DNA of 64,000 bases from Mucilaginibacter gracilis (GTDB lineage: Bacteria; Bacteroidota; Bacteroidia; Sphingobacteriales; Sphingobacteriaceae). Location: positions 5,022,001 to 5,086,000 of the forward strand of contig NZ_RBKU01000001.1 of NCBI RefSeq assembly GCF_003633615.1, given 5' to 3'. The position numbers were made by a program, and so were the translations under genes. The notes beneath the pieces were generated by a model. That model was given only the letters and a program-made list of their open reading frames with translations. It was not told the DNA's origin and ran no database searches. This document shows positions 27,374 to 37,000 of the stretch, one piece after another (position 1 is the first letter of the stretch; each line of letters begins with the position of its first letter).

Positions 27374-28530
27374 GCCTGTACCTTTTGTTTTGATTGCAGA
27401 TAGAGGTCGTCCATTTGCTTTAATACTTCGCGTTCATCGCCGCCGTTCATCAGGTAATTGCGTACCATATCGCCTGCATGATCCTGAAAAAACATGTGGC
27501 CAAAATACCGCGGGCGCAAATAGGCACGTTGCAATGCCGGTAAAGTATTGGCAAAATAATTATGCGTTATTTGATTAGTTTGGGCATCCGTCCAGGCGGT
27601 TAAATGCCCTGGCTGGCCGCCATTATGGGTATATAAGCCAAGCTGGCAAGCGGGTGATGCCACAAATTGAGCATATTGCATGGCTATATCAACATGTTTG
27701 CAATTTGACGAAATGGCAATACCCGTACCGCCTAACGAGCTGCGTAAATTTGAACTGCCGTTAAGGGTTATCATGTCATGAAAATGAAGCAATTGACGTG
27801 CATAACCATTGCGCGAATAATTTGAATAACCATAAGCAAACGGGCAATAAGCTATATCATCGCCCAGCGTCATGGTTTCGTATATCTGGATCGGATTTTT
27901 ATTAAAACAAGCCACATCGATGTTTTGGGCCAGCTCCCTGTATAATTGCAGTGCTTTAATACCGGTGGCTTCGCTTATCACTTTGTCTTCCTGCTGGCAA
28001 GGGTCTTCGCCCAGTGAACAGCAAAAAGTATAAAACGTCATTAACGAATCTATCGGTATGGCCGGAAAAGCTACCAGGCCGCGTTTTGCCAGGGCAAGCA
28101 AATCGTTATAGGTTTTAGGCAGCTCCAGGCCGTATTTTTTAAACAGATCGGGGCGGCTGGCGGCTACCGGCGTTGCAGCATCTATTGCCAACGCCCACTG
28201 GTGCCCATCGTATGAGTAACTTTCGTAAGAATGGCCAACGGTATTTGCTTCCTGATCTTGCAAAAAGCTTTTCGATAAATATTTATCAAACGGAAGTATC
28301 GATCCTGTTTTAGCGGCAAAACCAGCCCAGGGATGGTCTATCACCAATAAATCATACCTTTCGGCTAACTGCTGGATGGAAAGATCTGCGAATTGTTGTA
28401 GCGAGCGCTTTTCCCAGGTTATGTTTACCAATGGGTTTAATTCGGCAAAGCGCTGCGCAGTGGCTGTCATGGGTACAAAACCGCGGCTATGGTTCCAGGT
28501 AATTCCTTTTAGTGTAATGTTATCAAGCAT
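27370..28530 (-). CDS. Second ABC-type solute-binding protein homologue without signal peptide
   Basis: 386 residues, first gene of block A. It begins MLDNITLKGITWNHSRGFVP and has SBP features: LAERYDLLVIDHPWAGFAAK, LPKTYNDLLALAKRG, SSLGGTGIAISSNCKH and a C-terminal YLRPRYFGHMFFQDHAGD. There is no hydrophobic leader or lipobox cysteine, and an in-frame TGA about ten codons upstream without an intervening ATG, GTG or TTG rules out a longer secreted form. It is only distantly similar to the SBP-like protein at 23825-25084. Both bracket the CoA-transferase pair. No ABC transporter genes are present. The role is unknown; a cytosolic sugar-acid-binding component is the simplest idea. Confidence 0.75.
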   Translation of the reverse strand: MLDNITLKGITWNHSRGFVPMTATAQRFAELNPLVNITWEKRSLQQFADLSIQQLAERYDLLVIDHPWAGFAAKTGSILPFDKYLSKSFLQDQEANTVGHSYESYSYDGHQWALAIDAATPVAASRPDLFKKYGLELPKTYNDLLALAKRGLVAFPAIPIDSLMTFYTFCCSLGEDPCQQEDKVISEATGIKALQLYRELAQNIDVACFNKNPIQIYETMTLGDDIAYCPFAYGYSNYSRNGYARQLLHFHDMITLNGSSNLRSSLGGTGIAISSNCKHVDIAMQYAQFVASPACQLGLYTHNGGQPGHLTAWTDAQTNQITHNYFANTLPALQRAYLRPRYFGHMFFQDHAGDMVRNYLMNGGDEREVLKQMDDLYLQSKQKVQA

Positions 28531-28856
28531 GTGTATCAGTATAAACCATAATTTAATCGCTCAAATTATTGAGCATAGCTTGTGCAGCAATACGCGGCCT
28601 AACAATAAATTGGTAATTGATTAGATTTTAATTGAAACAAATTTACCAGAGATGGGCATAGGCATGTTGTATAATTTAAGCAAGCCATTGTAGGATGTTA
28701 GCATGAGTACACTAACATTGATGGTAGAAAAGGAAAGAAGATGTAATATTTAACACAGCATATCAATAATCAAATAATGTTTTGCTGTTAGATACCTAAA
28801 TTCATTATCGGATACCGCGCTCCTCTATTTTGCAGTGAACAAGGCAGTAAATTAAT
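28531..28856. other. Intergenic region upstream of block A
   Basis: 326 AT-rich bases without a gene. On the minus strand TAAATTTG (28638-28645) fits the Bacteroidota -7 element TAnnTTTG, but no TTTG stands at the right distance upstream, so a promoter for the block A genes here is only possible. No terminator hairpin seen. Confidence 0.35.
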
Positions 28857-29756
28857 TTACTCGGTATCCTGCAAATGATAGGTATTGTTTACCCAATAGC
28901 TTGCCGCGCCAAAAAGCGGTGCAAGTTCGCCCAATTCGGTTATTTCGATAGGGATATGAATATCTTTTTTGTTTAAGCAACTTAAAAGATGTGGCATAAA
29001 CCGTAACGATGCTTTGGTAATATTACCACCAATAACTATTACATCGGGGTGCTCTTTTTCAATAAAGCTCTCTAAAAACACGGCCAAATTTTCGGCAAAA
29101 AGCTTAAAAACAGCCCGCGCTACGCCCGAAACACCGCATATATCATTCAAAGCCTTTACGTTGGCTATGTTGATGCCCGTGCGGTCAAAATATTCTTTTA
29201 AAAACCAGCGGGTTGATATGTAGTCTTCAGCAATTCCATCCATCATTGGCGAATTCCATAATTCACCATCAGCAGCTACACCGTTGTTGTAAACAGCGGT
29301 ACCTAAACCGGTGCCCAGGGTTAAAGCAATTGCTTTTTTGCTATTTAACGCAGCACCCGCAAACACTTCGCCTTTTAAAAAACACTCGGCATCGTTAAAC
29401 ATTAAAATGTTTGCTGTTGGTATATTAAGCCTTTGGGCCAATAGTTGTTTAATATTTAAACCGTATAACGAATCGTATTTTTTGTTGCCTTTTATGTATG
29501 ATATTCCGGCTTCATAATCAAACGGGCCGGGCATAGCTATGCCAATTTTTTTTTCGGTTATGTTTACCGTAGCAAAAGCTTGTTCAATTATTGCGGTCCA
29601 GGCTGCAATAATATCTGTAGCCTCTCCCCACGAATTAATAAATGCCCTGAAATACGACTTTTGCACTATTTCCCTTGTATTCAAATCTACAAAACCAACC
29701 GTTATGTGCGATCCGCCAATATCAATACCTAAAATTAAATCTTCTTGTTTCATCAT
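28857..29756 (-). CDS. ROK-family protein (sugar kinase type) lacking the zinc motif
   Basis: 299 residues. LILGIDIGGSHITVGFVD is the ATP phosphate-1 motif, IAMPGPFDYEAGISY the sugar contact, MFNDAECFLKGE the catalytic Asp region, and ALTLGTGLGTAVYNNG phosphate-2. VIVIGGNITKA is the adenosine motif. The ROK zinc signature CxCGxxGCxE is absent: at its place the sequence reads GELWNSPMMDGIAEDYIS. There is no DNA-binding N-domain, so a sugar kinase (glucose- or allose-type) rather than a repressor is favoured. It is monocistronic, divergent from glgX. ATG 29756 and 29753 are both possible starts. The neighbouring glycogen and trehalose operon suggests glucokinase-like activity. Confidence 0.78.
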   Translation of the reverse strand: MMKQEDLILGIDIGGSHITVGFVDLNTREIVQKSYFRAFINSWGEATDIIAAWTAIIEQAFATVNITEKKIGIAMPGPFDYEAGISYIKGNKKYDSLYGLNIKQLLAQRLNIPTANILMFNDAECFLKGEVFAGAALNSKKAIALTLGTGLGTAVYNNGVAADGELWNSPMMDGIAEDYISTRWFLKEYFDRTGINIANVKALNDICGVSGVARAVFKLFAENLAVFLESFIEKEHPDVIVIGGNITKASLRFMPHLLSCLNKKDIHIPIEITELGELAPLFGAASYWVNNTYHLQDTE

Positions 29757-29791
29757 AAATTTTGTTGCTGCATAAGCTATGCACGGAGCAG

Positions 29792-29822
29792 TAAATTTAG
29801 CATTTCATTCTAATAATTCAAA
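29792..29822 (-). promoter_or_regulatory. Putative Bacteroidota-type promoter of the ROK gene
   Basis: On the minus strand TTTG (29819-29822) is followed after 19 bases by TAAATTTA (29792-29799), close to the consensus TTTG-N19-TAnnTTTG. It lies 36 bases before the ATG at 29756. Confidence 0.5.
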
Positions 29823-30047
29823 TATTCAAAGCACCAATCTGTACTATGGTTTACCTTGCTTTACGGGTAATTGCGGGGCGTGGTATTCGGTAAAAAACAC
29901 ACATCCAGCCTTCGCTTTTAAACCTTTAAGCCAGGGATAATAGGACTAACATACAATACATTACAACTGTAATATTAATATTTAACCTCCAACTAAAACA
30001 GTTAGCTATTTTTCGATGTTGTAGCACCTAAAAAACAGGATAACCAT

Positions 30048-32174
30048 ATGACTACAGAAATTTACCCGGGGCAGCCCTACCCCTTAGGTGCAACATGGGA
30101 TGGCAAAAGCGTTAATTTTGCGTTATACGCCGACAATGCCACGGCAGTAACTTTATGTTTATTTAACTCGGTTAACGACGAAACCGAAATTGAAAAAATA
30201 CAGTTAACCGAACGCTCGCACCAGGTATGGCATGTTTGCCTGCCCGGAATAAAACCAGGCCAGTTATATGGCTACCGGGTTGATGGACCTTACGAACCCC
30301 AAAACGGGCATCGTTACAATCAAAACAAGTTACTGATAGACCCTTATGCCAAAGCTATTGCAGGCATGATTGACTGGAACAACGGCATTTTTGGCTACGA
30401 ACCCGGCAACCCGGAAGAGGACCTTAGCTTTAGCAATATTGACAGTGCGCCATTCATTCCAAAAGCGGTAGTTATCGACCCTTCTTTTAATTGGGAAAAC
30501 GATTGCAGCCCTAACAGGCCCTATCATTTATCCATCATATACGAAGCACACGTTAAAGGCTTAACCCAAACCCATCCCGACATACCCGACGAAATTAGGG
30601 GAACCTATGCAGGCATGGCCCACCCCGCCATGATTGCCTATTTAACAAGCCTTGGCATTACCGCTATTGAACTGATGCCCGTGCACCATTTTGTAATAGA
30701 CGGGCATTTGAAAGAGAAAGGTTTAAGTAATTATTGGGGCTACAACACCATTGGCTTTTTTGCACCTCACTCGGGTTATTCAAGTTCGGGAGTAGTTGGC
30801 GAGCAGGTAACCGAGTTTAAAAACATGGTTAAAGAATTGCACAAAGCCGGCATTGAAGTGATACTGGATGTGGTTTACAACCATACCGCCGAAGGTAACC
30901 ATTTAGGCCCAACGGTATCGTTTAAGGGTATAGACAATGCATCGTACTACCGCTTAACCGACGACAAACGCTACTATAACGATTATACCGGTACCGGCAA
31001 CACCTTAAATGCCAATTTGCCAAACGTATTGCGTTTGCTGATGGATAGTTTGCGCTACTGGGTTACCGAGATGCACGTTGATGGTTTTAGGTTTGATTTG
31101 GCTGCAACCCTTGCGCGCGAACTGCACGCAGTAAACCAGTTAAGTGCCTTTTTTGATATTATTTACCAGGACCCTATTATATCGCAGGTTAAACTGATTG
31201 CCGAACCGTGGGACATTGGCGAAGGTGGTTACCAGGTGGGCAAGTTTCCGCCGGGATGGGCCGAGTGGAACGGCATTTACCGCGATTGTATACGCGATTA
31301 CTGGCGCGGGGCAGATAGTATGTTATCTGACTTTGCCGAACGCTTTACCGGAAGCTCCGATCTGTATCAAAACGATTATCGCAGGCCAACTGCCAGCATC
31401 AACTTTATTACCGCTCATGATGGCTTTACCTTAAACGATTTGGTTAGCTATAATGATAAGCATAACGATGCCAATGGCGAGGGTAATAACGATGGCGAAA
31501 GCAACAACCGGTCGTGGAACTGCGGTGCAGAAGGGCCAACTGATGATAGTGCCATTAACGAATTGCGCGAACGCCAAAAACGTAACTTTTTAACTACACT
31601 TTTCCTCTCGCAGGGCGTGCCTATGCTGGTATCGGGAGACGAATTGAGCAAAACGCAAAATGGCAATAATAACGCTTATTGCCAGGATAACGAACTATCG
31701 TGGATAAATTGGGATAAGCAGGACACAGCCTTGCTTAACTTCACCAAAAAATTGATCGATCTGCGAAAAAACCATCCTACATTTTGTCGGAGGCATTGGT
31801 TTCAGGGTCAGCCTATTAAGGGCATTAATGACATAGCCTGGTTTTTACCCGAAGGTACCGAACTAACCGAGGAGCATTGGAAAGCCGATTTTGCCAAATC
31901 ACTTGGCGTATATATTAACGGAAAAGGCATAAAAACACGCGGCGAAAAGGGGCAAAAAATGGTGGACGACCACTTTTACATCATTTTTAATGCCCACCAC
32001 GAACCACTTACCTATATACTACCCCCAGAGCAATTTGCTCCAGATTGGCAAAAAATACTGGATACTGCACAACCCGATTGGGAAAAGAAAGAGACATGCA
32101 AAGCCGGAGAAGATATTAAAATTCAAGGTCGCTCTGTTGTGGTTTTAACTCACAAACTCCTGTCAGATAAATAG
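30048..32174 (+). CDS. glgX: Glycogen debranching enzyme GlgX (isoamylase-type GH13)
   Basis: 708 residues. The N-terminal CBM48-like domain starts PGQPYPLGATWDGKSVNFAL. The GH13 barrel shows ILDVVYNHTAEG, VDGFRFDLAATLAREL (nucleophile Asp), KLIAEPWDIGEGGYQVG (general acid Glu) and NFITAHDGFTLNDLVSYN (third Asp), the GlgX/TreX signature set. It removes alpha-1,6 branches of glycogen, delivering linear maltodextrins to TreY/TreZ next door. First gene of a plus-strand operon; AGGA stands about 10 bases before the ATG. No signal peptide, so it is cytoplasmic. Confidence 0.93.
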   Translation: MTTEIYPGQPYPLGATWDGKSVNFALYADNATAVTLCLFNSVNDETEIEKIQLTERSHQVWHVCLPGIKPGQLYGYRVDGPYEPQNGHRYNQNKLLIDPYAKAIAGMIDWNNGIFGYEPGNPEEDLSFSNIDSAPFIPKAVVIDPSFNWENDCSPNRPYHLSIIYEAHVKGLTQTHPDIPDEIRGTYAGMAHPAMIAYLTSLGITAIELMPVHHFVIDGHLKEKGLSNYWGYNTIGFFAPHSGYSSSGVVGEQVTEFKNMVKELHKAGIEVILDVVYNHTAEGNHLGPTVSFKGIDNASYYRLTDDKRYYNDYTGTGNTLNANLPNVLRLLMDSLRYWVTEMHVDGFRFDLAATLARELHAVNQLSAFFDIIYQDPIISQVKLIAEPWDIGEGGYQVGKFPPGWAEWNGIYRDCIRDYWRGADSMLSDFAERFTGSSDLYQNDYRRPTASINFITAHDGFTLNDLVSYNDKHNDANGEGNNDGESNNRSWNCGAEGPTDDSAINELRERQKRNFLTTLFLSQGVPMLVSGDELSKTQNGNNNAYCQDNELSWINWDKQDTALLNFTKKLIDLRKNHPTFCRRHWFQGQPIKGINDIAWFLPEGTELTEEHWKADFAKSLGVYINGKGIKTRGEKGQKMVDDHFYIIFNAHHEPLTYILPPEQFAPDWQKILDTAQPDWEKKETCKAGEDIKIQGRSVVVLTHKLLSDK

Positions 32175-32181
32175 TGGCCAT

Positions 32182-34005
32182 ATGCGTGAGATAGGTATAA
32201 ATTTCGGCAACAAAACTGCTTTGGTACAGCTATGGGCACCACAGGCCAAAAAGGTTGAACTGTTAGTTACAGATGCAGGGCACCGTTTAGCGTTAAAAAA
32301 AGGCCACCTTGGCCACTGGAGTTTACAAACCGACGAAATTAAACCTGGTGATAAGTACCAATTTGTGTTGGATGATGATAAAAAATTACCCGATCCGGCT
32401 TCGTTAGCGCAGCCGGACGGGGTTCATGGGCCTTCGCAAGCTGTTGACTTAAATGCCCTTACGTGGACCGACAAGCAATGGACAAACCCACCACTTGCCG
32501 ACTATATTTTTTACGAACTACACACCGGCACTTTTACGCCCGAAGGTACATTTGATGCCATTATACCTAAACTTGACCATTTGGTTGCCTTAGGTATAAC
32601 AGCCATTGAAATTATGCCCGTAGCCCAATTTGCAGGCGGGCGAAACTGGGGTTACGATGGCGTATTTCCGTTTGCAGTGCAAAACACATACGGCGGTGCC
32701 GATGGCTTAAACCGGCTGGTTAATGCATGCCATGAAAAAGGGTTAGCCGTTGTGCTTGATGTGGTTTACAACCATATTGGCCCCGAGGGAAACTACTTTG
32801 CAAATTTTGCGCCCTACTTTACCTCAAAATACCAAACTCCCTGGGGCGATGCCATTAATTTTGATGATGCCGGTTGCGATGGTGTTAGGGAGTACTTTAT
32901 TGAAAATGCCTTAATGTGGTTTAGAGATTTCCATATTGATGCTTTGCGTATGGACGCCGTACATGCCATTAAAGACCTTAGTGCCAAACACATTTTACAG
33001 GAAATAACCGAACGTGTTGATATTTTACAACAACAAACAGGCCGAAACTATTACCTGATAGTTGAATGCGACCTGAACGATACCCGCTACATTAACCCAT
33101 TAAAACATGGCGGCTACGGCATAAACGCCCAATGGACGGACGAATTTCACCATGCTTTAAGGGTAAGTGCCGGGCAGCAGCAAAACGGCTACTATTCGGA
33201 TTTTAATGGCCTTGCCGATTTGGCTAAGGCTTACATGGACGGTTATGTTTATACCGGGCAGTACTCGGCGCACCGTGAAAAAAAGTTTGGCTCGCAAATA
33301 GTTAACAACCCGGGCCAGCAATTTGTAGTATTCTCACAAAACCACGATCAGGTTGGTAACCGTATGCTGGGCGAACGCAGCAACCAGCTCTACAGCCTTC
33401 AAATGCAAAAATTACTGGCTGCCGCCGTTATGGTTAGCCCATACCTGCCCATGCTGTTTATGGGCGAAGAAATGGGCGAAACTAACCCTTTCCTGTACTT
33501 CACCAGCCATCAAGACCCTGAACTGGCCGAGGCAGTACGGAAAGGCCGCAAAGCCGAGTTTAAGGCTTTCCATGCCGAGGGCGAAGCTCCCGACCCACAA
33601 TCGGTTAATACTTTTCAAAACTCCAAAATACAATGGCAGTTGCTGCAAAACCCAGAGCGGCAAACCATGTTTGAATATTATAAAGCCTTAATAGCATTGC
33701 GCAAACAATTACCGGCCCTAAAAACGCTAAACCGTAAAAATGTAAAGGTTGAAGTTGATACCAACAAACAAACCCTCACCTTATACAGATGGCACCAGGA
33801 CCAGGTGGTGGTTTGCCTGATGAATTTTTCTAAACAAGAAAAACCGGTAAACCTCCGTTCCGAAATTAAGCAATGGGATAAGGTTTTTGATTCTGCCGAG
33901 CCTAAATGGAACGGACTGTTAGCATCTCCCCAAAAAATCAACTCTGGTGTTGGTTTAAAATTACAACCCCAATCGGTTATCATTTACACTAAAGCCCATG
34001 TATAA
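32182..34005 (+). CDS. treZ: Malto-oligosyltrehalose trehalohydrolase TreZ
   Basis: 607 residues. The N-terminal beta-domain (FGNKTALVQLWAPQAKKVEL) precedes a GH13 barrel: FAGGRNWGYDGVFPFAVQNT, VLDVVYNHIGPEGNY, HIDALRMDAVHAI (nucleophile Asp) and YLIVECDLND (acid Glu), then FSQNHDQVGNRMLGER. The RNWGYDGV motif is typical of TreZ and of branching-enzyme relatives. TreZ releases trehalose from the maltooligosyl-trehalose made by TreY. It follows glgX by 7 bases and overlaps the treY start by 8 bases. Confidence 0.92.
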   Translation: MREIGINFGNKTALVQLWAPQAKKVELLVTDAGHRLALKKGHLGHWSLQTDEIKPGDKYQFVLDDDKKLPDPASLAQPDGVHGPSQAVDLNALTWTDKQWTNPPLADYIFYELHTGTFTPEGTFDAIIPKLDHLVALGITAIEIMPVAQFAGGRNWGYDGVFPFAVQNTYGGADGLNRLVNACHEKGLAVVLDVVYNHIGPEGNYFANFAPYFTSKYQTPWGDAINFDDAGCDGVREYFIENALMWFRDFHIDALRMDAVHAIKDLSAKHILQEITERVDILQQQTGRNYYLIVECDLNDTRYINPLKHGGYGINAQWTDEFHHALRVSAGQQQNGYYSDFNGLADLAKAYMDGYVYTGQYSAHREKKFGSQIVNNPGQQFVVFSQNHDQVGNRMLGERSNQLYSLQMQKLLAAAVMVSPYLPMLFMGEEMGETNPFLYFTSHQDPELAEAVRKGRKAEFKAFHAEGEAPDPQSVNTFQNSKIQWQLLQNPERQTMFEYYKALIALRKQLPALKTLNRKNVKVEVDTNKQTLTLYRWHQDQVVVCLMNFSKQEKPVNLRSEIKQWDKVFDSAEPKWNGLLASPQKINSGVGLKLQPQSVIIYTKAHV

Positions 34006-37000
34006 TCCGGTATCAACCTACAGAATACAGTTTCACAAAAATTTCACCTTTAGTGATTTTGAAGCTATTATACCTTACTTGCACCAGTTGGGTATTAGTA
34101 CAGTTTACGCTTCGCCCATATTTGCGGCTACGCCGGGCAGCATGCATGGCTACGACGTGGTTAACCCACTACAAATTAACCCCGAAATTGGCACGCTGCA
34201 ACAATTAAGAAACATACACAGCAAGTTAAAGCAATTGGGCATGGGCTGGTTACAGGATATTGTGCCCAACCACATGGCCTACCATCAAAACAACTTATGG
34301 TTGATGGATGTGTTGGAGAAGGGCCAAAAATCCGTGTACTCAACCTATTTTGATATGCTATGGGATAATCCGGCTTATGATGGTCGCATTATGGTACCCT
34401 TTTTAGGTTCACAATTAGATGACGTTATCAAAAACCGGGAACTGCAAATAGCTTATCAAAACAACCAATTGGTTTTTAGCTATGGCGGGCAGGCTTATCC
34501 CTTGCAACTCCACTCCTACGGCCAACTGCTACCCGGCGATAAACAGGTGCAGCAGTTTGATGCCATACTGAAAAGCATAGCTAACGCGGATAGCATTGCC
34601 GATAAAAGCAAATACGCCGGGGCTTGTAATGAGATAAAAACACAATACGCAAACATTTTTAAAAAGGTTTTCACGGGCAGCTATCTCAAAAAAGTAAACA
34701 GCAATGCAGCCTTGCTTAAAAGCATAGCCAGCCAACAGGCCTATGCATTATGTTATTGGCAGGCAACCGATAGTGAAATTAATTTTCGCAGGTTTTTTAC
34801 CGTTAACGGGCTTATTTGCCTTAACATGCAAAACAGCGAGGTATTTAACCATTATCACCAGTTAATTAAACAGTTGCTAAACGAGGGTATACTACAAGGG
34901 CTACGTGTTGACCATATTGACGGCCTTTACGACCCCGAATTATACCTCGCACAACTGCGCGCCTTAGCCGGAGATGATACCTACATTATTGTAGAAAAAA
35001 TATTAGAGCAAGGCGAGCCGTTCCCAACTAACTGGCCCATACAGGGTAATACCGGGTATGATTATCTGGGCCTGGTAAACAACGTTTTCACCAACAACAA
35101 AAACCAGGCTGCGCTATCAAAATTATACCAACAGTTAACACACCAAAACACCGATCCGCATCAAGGTATAACCGAAAAAAAATCGCTTATACTTTTTGAG
35201 CACATGGCAGGCGAACTTGAAAACCTGTATCAGTTGTTTTTGAGTTTAGACTTAGCCGATTCTAAAACCATAGAAAAAGTAAAACCTGCCGATTTAAAAA
35301 ACGCAATTGCCCAATTACTCATTCATTTCCCGGTTTACCGCTTTTATGGTAACATTTTGCCGCTTGGTGATATTGAGAGCGTTGCATTGCGTAACATTTT
35401 CAAGCAAATCATCGGCTTAAAGCCTCAACTTAAAGCGGCTGTAAAATTACTGCAAGCTGCACTGCTTAAAAATGCAACAAAAAACAGCAACGATTATAAT
35501 ACCAGAGCCATACGGTTTTACCAGCGCTGTATGCAATTTACAGGGCCGTTAATGGCTAAAGGCGTTGAGGATACGTTAATGTACACCTACAACCGCTTTA
35601 TAGACCATAATGAAGTTGGCGATTCGCCCGAGGCTTTTGGCATTAAGGTTAGCGAATATCACAGGCTGATGGGCAACAGGCAGCAGCAATGGCCCTTAAC
35701 CATGAATGCAACCTCCACCCACGATACCAAGCGTGGCGAGGATGTACGCTCCCGGCTTAACGTTTTAACAGATGTGGCCGATGAATGGGCGCAGCAAATT
35801 TTGCTTTGGCAGCAAATGAACAAAGGGCTAAAAACCGATGGCCTGCCCGATGCTAACGACGAATACTTTATTTACCAAACCATAATTGGCGCCTATCCGT
35901 TGCCGCAGCAGGGCGACGATGATTTTAAAAACCGGGTACAGGATTATTTGGTAAAAGCTTTGCGCGAGGCCAAACTTAACTCTAACTGGGCACAACCTAA
36001 CCAAGATTATGAGGCCGCAGTTAAAAGCTTTGTAAATAAACTATTGAATAAAAAAGGGCAATTTTGGTTAAGCTTTGTTGCTTTTCAGCAAAGGATAGCC
36101 AATTATGGCGTTATCAATTCGCTATCGCAGGTGCTGTTAAAGTACACATCGCCCGGTATGTCCGATTTGTACCAGGGTTGCGAATTATGGGATAATAGTT
36201 TGGTTGACCCCGATAACCGCCGACCGGTTGATTACAAATTGCGCCAAAAATTATTGAATGATACAACAGGCAAATTTGAATCGCAAATTGAGCTTTGGCA
36301 ACACTTATGGCAAAACCGTTATAACGCACAAATAAAACTGGCCCTAACAACAACCTTATTAGCCGAACGTAAACAAAACGCAGGGGTATTTACCACCGGA
36401 GCATATATACCCCTAAAAGTAAAGGGAAAGTACAAGCAAAACGTTTTGGCATTTGCAAGGCAGCTAAAGCAAACCTGGTATGTAATTGCAATACCACTCC
36501 ATTTAGCAGCTATTATTGGCCGCGATGAACAGATTGAGAACTTCGACTGGCAAGATACACGCATTATTTTACCGGATGAAGCACCATTGCAATGGCAACA
36601 CTTGCTAACCCAAACTAAAGGCTTCGCCGCTAAGGGCATACCTGTTGGCAATATATTTAAGCCCGTTTGCCCGGCTATACTTAAACTACATACCGCCGAA
36701 AAAGGCGCGGGTGTGTTAATGCACATCACTTCCCTGGCTTCGCCGTATGGTATAGGTGATATTGGCCCCGAGGCGCATAAGTTTGCCGATATGTTACATC
36801 AAAACCGGCAAAAATACTGGCAAACGCTGCCTGTAAATATGGTTCAGGAAAGTTCGGGGTACTCGCCTTATAGTTCCGAATCTGCTATGGCCGGTAATAT
36901 TTTATTAATTAGTCCGCAATTACTTGCCGATGATGGCCTGCTGGATAAAAACGAACTTAAAAAATATCGTTTTGAAAGCCAAACTGTAGATTATCAACGG

